Part shown: positions 58,668 to 64,000 of the stretch, piece by piece
How positions within the stretch are numbered: the stretch's first letter is position 1
How the letters are laid out: every line of letters begins with the position of its first letter
Assembly (NCBI GenBank): GCA_973895155.1
Contig: OZ316897.1
Coordinates: 744,001-808,000 of the forward strand
Direction of reading: 5' to 3'
From: Marsupella aquatica
Taxonomy: Eukaryota > Marchantiophyta
Length of the DNA: 64,000 nt
Notes under the pieces: model-generated
What the model was told of the DNA's origin: nothing
Databases searched by the model: none
Seen by the model: only the letters and a program-made list of their open reading frames with translations
Program-made: the position numbers and the translations under genes

Positions 58668-59720
58668 CTTTCTGACACGTGGCAGAGTGACACATGGCTT
58701 CTTAGCAGGCGTCCGATTTAGGGCAATGAAAAAGAATGGAGGTGGAGGCGGAAGCAGGCAGAGGCGGGGAGGCGGAGAGAGAGCGGAGAGCAAAGAGCGA
58801 GGAGAGCGAGCGAGTGAAGGCAAAGAGCAGAGAGCGGAGGCGGAGAGTGGAGAGCGTGAGCAGAGTGAGGAGCGAAAGAGTGAGAATGAGAATGAGGTCC
58901 TGGCTGGACCTCTCCGTCCCTTTACCCCCTCCTGCCTCACCCCGGCCTGCGTACGGCCGGTTGCCTCCTTCTCCTACGTACGGCCTGATAGTGCGTACGG
59001 CTTGCTCCTGCGTACGGCCCGTTGCCCGCACCCTGCATACGGGCCTCCTTCCTTGATGTCCTGCCTACCTAACAGCCTTGCACGGTAGTCCCCGCGCAAT
59101 TAGGCTCGTGAAGATAAGGTGTGCCGCAAGCTAAGGTGAAGGGGTACTCAACCCTTATCTTCACGCGATTTCCATTTGAGCCGACTCGAGCAAAGGGTAT
59201 ATTTCGGGAGACGCCCACTTCGGAGCTCATTCTTGTTCTAGTTTCCCAAATCTAAGCTCCATGTAATCCGGAGTTTCTCTTAAAGTGTTATGTATTGAGC
59301 CACTTACCTTCAATGGGTCAGCTTAGCCAGCTTCTTGACTTTTGGGGTCCTCTCAGTTTATCTTTTACAGACATGTGTGGTTTAGGGTTCAGTTTGTTTT
59401 TTACTCCCAAGATTTAGTGGCATATAGCTTGTATTTCAGGGTTCTGGGAAAGTTTTTACCAATCTACAGACAACAATGTATCCCCCTTGGATGTGATATT
59501 CATATTCTACCAGATCTTAATACTAAGGTGAGTATAAGGTTAACGCATTCAAATATAAGGCTAGGTTTCATTATTTCATGAAACTGTATGTAGACATTAG
59601 GGTCTACCTTAAGACCACGCAAACTTTAGGCTACACCATATAGGGAGATCCGTAAAATACGGAGTCTTCCTAAATTTGGAATTTTCTTAGCTTAAAATGT
59701 TTGAAGTTTATCTCCCGTTA
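58668..59720. promoter_or_regulatory. Divergent promoter region of element B
   Basis: It includes a purine-rich stretch (58740-58890, 'gcggagag' repeats), a 'gcgtacggcc' repeat (58945-59035), and AT-rich sequence to 59720. A GTGAGTATAAG donor at 59527 could end a first exon of the transposase gene. The open frames here have no recognisable domains. Confidence 0.5.
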
Positions 59721-59724
59721 CATT

Positions 59725-60535
59725 ATGGGTTGGTCTAGGATGGTCCTAGTCCAAGTTTGGATTCAGATGTGGACTAGGATCATCCGAGTCCAACTTTGCA
59801 TTGGGATCATCCGAGTCCAACTTTGGATTGGGATGGTCCGAGTCCAAGTTTAAACTTGGATGGTCCAAGTCCTAGTTTGGATTGGGATGGTCCGAGTCCA
59901 AGTTTGGACTTGGATGGTCCAAGTCCTAGTTTGGATTGGGATGGTCCGAGTCCAAGTTTGGATTAGGATGGTTCAAGTCCAACTTTGGATTGGGATGGTC
60001 CGAGTCCAAGTTTGGACTTGGATGGTCCAAGTCCTAGTTTGGATTGGGATGGTCCGAGTCCAAGTTTGGATTAGGATGGTCCGAGTCCAACTTTGGATTG
60101 GGATGGTCCGAGTCCAAGTTTGGACTTGGATGGTCCAAGTCCTAGTTTGGATTGGGATGGTCCGAGTCCAAGTTTGGATTGGGATGGTCCTAGTCCAACT
60201 TTGGACTGGGATGGTCCCAGTCCAAATCCAGAATCGGAGGATCGTACTCCAAATCTAGACTCGGAGGATTCCAGTCCAAATCCGGACTCGGATGGTCCCA
60301 ATCCAAATCCATAATCGGAGGATCGTAGTCCAAATCTAGACTCAGAGGATTGCAGTCCAAATCCGGACTTGGATGGTCCCGGTCAAAATCCGGACTCGGA
60401 TGGTCCTAGTCCAAATCCAGAATCAGAGGATCGTAGTCCAAATCCGGACTTGGATGGTCCCGGTCCAAATCCGGAATTGAAGGATCGTAGTCCAAATCCA
60501 GACTTTGAGGATCGCAGTCTGAATCAAAATTTGCA
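59725..60535. repeat. GGATGGTCCGAGTCCAA array upstream of the element B transposase
   Basis: About 26 units of roughly 30 bp run in one direction as 'ggatggtccgagtccaa' with 'gtttggattgg' spacers. After about 60190 the orientation and type change to 'gactcggaggatcg.agtcc' units. A higher-order pattern of about 120 bp is visible between 59850 and 60170. The array ends 35 bp before the acceptor GTGTGCAG at 60571, so it is probably intronic, as in A. Confidence 0.88.
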
Positions 60536-60586
60536 TGACTTTGGTTGTAATCCATTTTTTTCAGTGTGCAGGATAATAGGAAAAGG

Positions 60587-63500
60587 ATGTCTCAAAGGTT
60601 TTCTAGGGGCGATGATGTGACCTTGACAATGGATGGTTACGACGTTGGAAATGGGACAGTTCAAAAGACAGATCCGCAAGAGAGTGTTCAAAATATTGTG
60701 CTGGGAGAGAATCGAATTGGGGTTCTCATTGAGAAGGCCTTTGGTGAGACCAGGAAGCTCCCTTTTCCAATGCCTAGGGCGGAAAATCTTCATGATGCCA
60801 TTGACTCATGTGTCATTTGGGATATGTCATGTGCATATCGATCTGCGGATAAGATTACTCAAAAACGCATCAGTATTGGTAGTTGTTCCACTCGAAAAGA
60901 TAACAACATCCATAATTCTGCAAATGTACAGGAGGATGCTTCGACCACCCTAAGGCCAGGTGATGAGGTTGAAATGTTTATCTCTGGCCATTGTGTGGCC
61001 TTTGGAGTTGTTTTCAACACTGATCCAATGGAGAGATGTCATAACATATTACTCGGTGAGTCTCGGGTTAGTGTAAAAATCACAGATGTGATTCATGGTA
61101 GTAAGACTTTACCTTACGCACATGGTGGAGCTGCAACAATTGAAGAGGCAAAGGGCTCCTGGGTTCTATGGGATGTGGTTGACGTCCACAATAAAGTATG
61201 GAATGTTGATATCGATGGGAGCAACAAATCTTCCTCTAAGAAGCAGAAGGACAAGGCGGATTTTGTTTCACAGTCTTGTTCGGCAAACACCACAGACACT
61301 AAGTGTGACTATTTTCATCGGGCAAACTGGATGTCAGAGTTGGTTGAACTCTACACTGGTTTGGATCGAACCAAAATGGTTGCCACGGGAACGATCACTA
61401 TCCCTCAAGTGATGGCGGCAGTTGATGATGAAATTCTTGGTGATGACCATGTTGGGATTGCTGTGAAAGATGTCGTGGCAGCACAATACTTTCCCAACAT
61501 CCACAAGGGAGTAGTGAGTTTGATTCGATGGCGGATTGATTCAACAAAACTAGTTGCAAATGGAAAATTTTTGTCAGATATTTTGGTGGAAGGTTCTGAA
61601 AGGATGGACTCAATGGATAGGGATGAACTCAATGCGGATGTAAGTGATAGAGGAGTACTGCGTTCAAGGCCCTACAATTTTAACAAGAGGAATCAAGTAG
61701 ATCCAAATGAAAAGAAGAGGAGGTTGTTGGAAAGCAAGGCAATTTCAAAAACAACAGAGGCGTCAATTGATGACGTGAAAAGAGAAAATTGTTGCAAGCA
61801 AAAATGTTGTCTCATTATGCCAAGGGAAAACATCGAAGATATTAGGATGGAATTTCATGGGATGTCAAGCGAGTCAAAAACGTCACACATTTTCAACCTC
61901 TTTCACTATAGAGAGGATGATGTTCGTGATAAGGGACACCATGTTCTTAAGGGTATGGTCGTATGCAGACATGCATTTGCAATTATCCACGGTTTTAGCC
62001 ACACCAAATATTATGATTACAAAAGGAGATATGTGGAGGGTTGCAAAATTGGGTTCCATGGCAATACGGGCTTGATGAAAACAAGGGCAAATACCTTGCA
62101 TGCACGAGCTCTGTTGGAGGCTTTTTTGACTCGAAATGCAGAGCCCATGCCTCATATGCCTTATGGAGGGGCACATGGGACAGACTCTATTGAGTACCGT
62201 CTTCCGGCGTGTTACAAAAAGCTAGAGATTCTGGAAGATGTGAGAACAAAGATGAAGGAAGAAGGGCTTCCTCCTGTCACAGAGAATACTCTCTACAAGA
62301 TCTGGAGTAACTCATTTGCAAACTTCAGTTTTCATAAAGATGGTGCATTTGCCAAGTGTACTCTTTGTTGTGAATACAAAGACAGTTTGATGCGAGAAAG
62401 AAGGAAAAAAGAACGTGCTGAAATTGAAGAAAAACGAGCGCAACATCTTCGTGAGCAAATGTCACGTAGATATGTTTACTACGCTCATCGAGTGATGGCC
62501 AAACAACACCCAGGAGAATATCTTTGCATTATTCACGACAAGATGGATCAAGCAAAGACATGGATTCCAAAAATGGTTAGTACTCCTAAATCTCTTTCGG
62601 GTCATGGAATGCCGCTACCTATTGCTCTCACAGGGATGTTGACCCACGGGAGGGATCCAGGAGTTTATGCACACTTTAGTGTCACTGGCCTTTGGCCAGG
62701 AGATGCCGATTTCACGGTGACATCCTTGGCTAAGTGTCTTCGAGACCTTGAAGAGTACAATGGAGACAAGACAGGTGACATGTTGGATGGCCTTCATTGG
62801 GAACCTCACAGACCTTTCTTTCAAGCCCTACTTGACTTTGAAGCATTTTTGACGGGTTATTTGGAACCAAAGAATATACCGGTGAATAGGTATATTGGTT
62901 CTGAAGATAGAGCTGAGAGTCGGACTGAGACCGTCCCAAACCAGCAAGATGAGGATGATGGAGAAGACATGCAAGGAGAGCAAGGCAGTCCATCGTTCAA
63001 GCCCTTGCCAAGGCACCTAACATTGCAGATGGATAATTCAGCAAAGGACAACAAAAACCAGACTGTCATGGCATTTTGTAGCGAGCTTGTGAGTAGAGGA
63101 GTATTTGAAACTGTTCAAATGTCTTTTCTAATGGTTGGTCATACGCATGAAGATGTTGATGCACTCTTTTCAAAGGTATCATATCAAGTTCAGCACAAAG
63201 AAGTTGCAACCCTCCTTGCTCTTATGGCAGAGGTATGGGAATGCGAGAGCATTCATCCAGTTCCCAGATTGATACAAGAAGTTGCATCTTACAAAGAATA
63301 TCTTCAAACTTTCAAGGTGAAAGATATTCAAGGTCACTCAAAACCTGTATCATTTCTTTTCTCTATGAGAGATAATGTACCAATATTTCAGTATAAGTCC
63401 CATGTAAAGCAAGCTTGGGCTCCACTTGGTGGAAGGTGCATTTGGGCAACAGATCTGACAACAAATTCTCTTCTTTTACCAAGTGGAGAGCCCTTAGATA

Positions 63501-64000
63501 AATCCATTGGAGAGATACACAAAAAATCTGAAGAGATTATCCCATTTCTTAACAAGTACCTTGATTTTTTGAGAAGGAGTTGCACTGATGAGACATCTAT
63601 AGCATATAAGGAAAGATTTCCTCTTGTGAAATATTGGGAGAGAATTGTGGAGTTGTTGACAAATGGGCTCGCACTAGAAGGGGAGGGAAGTACTCAATTT
63701 CCCTTGGAAAACAGATTTTGGCCTAAGACTAACCACGGCACTGGTTACAAGGTCAACCAACCGGAACAAAGTGGTCCTCCAAGTGAAGATGAGGAGAATG
63801 CAGAGATGACGGCTCTTCAAAATGAGGTCTTGGAAGAGATGGAAGATCAGGCAGCACCATTTGTTGGATCTCGAGCTGAGAGAGAACAAGGACGATGGAT
63901 TCCTTTACAAGATATTTGTGAAGGAAACTTTGTATTTCTTCGACCCGAGGATGACTGGGAGAATAAAAATGGTGGAGGTCATTTCTGGTTGGTGAGAGCT
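60587..64000 (+). CDS. TNP1-repeat/DUF7869 transposase-like protein of element B (3' end outside the window)
   Basis: The frame is open from the ATG at 60587 to the window end, 1138 codons. Three TNP1/EN-SPM-like modules occur at about 1-85 (TLTMDGYDVGNGTVQ), 125-205 (EVEMFISGHCVAFGVV) and 260-335 (MVATGTITIPQV). Then come CCKQKCC, PYGGAHGTDS and the DUF7869 core: IIHDKMDQAKTWIPK, LTLQMDNSAKDNKN, VGHTHEDVDALFS. The C-terminal region FVFLRPEDDW is reached before the edge. Unlike the copy in A there is no frameshift (the sequence at the equivalent site is 'gaaaagaagagg'), so this could be an active transposase. The acidic residues in the three core motifs are candidates for the catalytic set; that is inference. 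Confidence 0.85.
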   Translation, partial: MSQRFSRGDDVTLTMDGYDVGNGTVQKTDPQESVQNIVLGENRIGVLIEKAFGETRKLPFPMPRAENLHDAIDSCVIWDMSCAYRSADKITQKRISIGSCSTRKDNNIHNSANVQEDASTTLRPGDEVEMFISGHCVAFGVVFNTDPMERCHNILLGESRVSVKITDVIHGSKTLPYAHGGAATIEEAKGSWVLWDVVDVHNKVWNVDIDGSNKSSSKKQKDKADFVSQSCSANTTDTKCDYFHRANWMSELVELYTGLDRTKMVATGTITIPQVMAAVDDEILGDDHVGIAVKDVVAAQYFPNIHKGVVSLIRWRIDSTKLVANGKFLSDILVEGSERMDSMDRDELNADVSDRGVLRSRPYNFNKRNQVDPNEKKRRLLESKAISKTTEASIDDVKRENCCKQKCCLIMPRENIEDIRMEFHGMSSESKTSHIFNLFHYREDDVRDKGHHVLKGMVVCRHAFAIIHGFSHTKYYDYKRRYVEGCKIGFHGNTGLMKTRANTLHARALLEAFLTRNAEPMPHMPYGGAHGTDSIEYRLPACYKKLEILEDVRTKMKEEGLPPVTENTLYKIWSNSFANFSFHKDGAFAKCTLCCEYKDSLMRERRKKERAEIEEKRAQHLREQMSRRYVYYAHRVMAKQHPGEYLCIIHDKMDQAKTWIPKMVSTPKSLSGHGMPLPIALTGMLTHGRDPGVYAHFSVTGLWPGDADFTVTSLAKCLRDLEEYNGDKTGDMLDGLHWEPHRPFFQALLDFEAFLTGYLEPKNIPVNRYIGSEDRAESRTETVPNQQDEDDGEDMQGEQGSPSFKPLPRHLTLQMDNSAKDNKNQTVMAFCSELVSRGVFETVQMSFLMVGHTHEDVDALFSKVSYQVQHKEVATLLALMAEVWECESIHPVPRLIQEVASYKEYLQTFKVKDIQGHSKPVSFLFSMRDNVPIFQYKSHVKQAWAPLGGRCIWATDLTTNSLLLPSGEPLDKSIGEIHKKSEEIIPFLNKYLDFLRRSCTDETSIAYKERFPLVKYWERIVELLTNGLALEGEGSTQFPLENRFWPKTNHGTGYKVNQPEQSGPPSEDEENAEMTALQNEVLEEMEDQAAPFVGSRAEREQGRWIPLQDICEGNFVFLRPEDDWENKNGGGHFWLVRA

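Larger units (their letters stand above)
51876..64000. mobile_element. Second giant transposon 'B' of the A family (right end beyond the window)
   Basis: The left end begins ATCAACCTATTCATTAAAAG at 51876 and matches the right-hand terminal repeat of A (ATCACTATATTCATTAAAAG) at 17 of 20 positions. Gene order and strands are as in A: FCP1-like, ParB/methyltransferase-like, then divergent TNP1/DUF7869 transposase-like. No copia insertion is present, which confirms that the insertion in A is secondary. Proteins are about half identical to A in the less conserved parts and much closer in the DUF7869 core, by eye. Confidence 0.85.

Noticed and set aside
58564-59088. 174-codon plus-strand frame in the divergent promoter of element B
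   Set aside because: It overlaps antisense to exon 1 of the ParB/methyltransferase gene and runs through purine-rich low-complexity DNA.

Overview
This is nuclear DNA of a land plant, very probably a seedless or other non-flowering one. The genes are split by GT-AG introns, and the window is crowded with plant transposons: a Ty1/copia element, a LINE tail, MULE-type and TNP1/DUF7869-type DNA transposons. Element C also holds a short AT-rich piece that reads as plastid chlN, a gene flowering plants have lost. No rRNA or tRNA gene and no bacterial-style operon was seen. Exon joins were worked out by hand from splice signals, reading phase and comparison between copies in this window.

Layout. 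(1) 738-19945: giant DNA transposon 'A', with 33-bp imperfect terminal inverted repeats and a 4-bp GAAT target duplication, inserted in a satellite array (483-737 and 19946-21720). It carries an FCP1-like phosphatase gene, a three-exon gene fusing a ParB-like domain to a degenerate beta-class DNA-methyltransferase fold, and divergently a TNP1-repeat/DUF7869 transposase-like gene. A 6.65-kb copia element (4903-11555) sits in an intron of the ParB/methyltransferase gene. (2) 21.7-26.4 kb: a decayed, unrecognised coding unit with a clear TATA box, then a 5'-truncated LINE. (3) 26650-27717: an intact intronless gene of unknown function, the best candidate for an ordinary host gene. (4) about 29-37.4 kb: a decayed MULE-type element 'D' plus a divergent RING-like gene. 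(5) about 37.4-51.8 kb: MULE-type element 'C' with a Ulp1/C48 protease gene, its own ParB-like/methyltransferase-like gene, and divergently a MULE transposase with a SWIM-like zinc finger. (6) 51876 to the window end: element 'B', a second diverged copy of the A family in the same orientation, cut off by the window edge.

How it fits together. Two unrelated transposase types (DUF7869 in A and B, MULE in C) are each linked, head to head, to a ParB-like/methyltransferase-like gene. Each element also carries a protein-modifying cargo gene (FCP1-like phosphatase, Ulp1 protease, or RING-like protein) and its own family of short palindromic motifs. These motifs are amplified into tandem arrays in introns and between the divergent genes: A uses GGTCGCTC/GAGCGACC, B GACTGGGA/TCCCAGTC, C CTCGGAG/CTCCGAG, D TAGCGC/GCGCTA. 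My main hypothesis is that these are self-coded recognition arrays for the element's own DNA-binding protein, comparable to VANC anti-silencing in Arabidopsis VANDAL elements or to ParB/parS. The sequence shows the gene architecture and the arrays; the function is inference.
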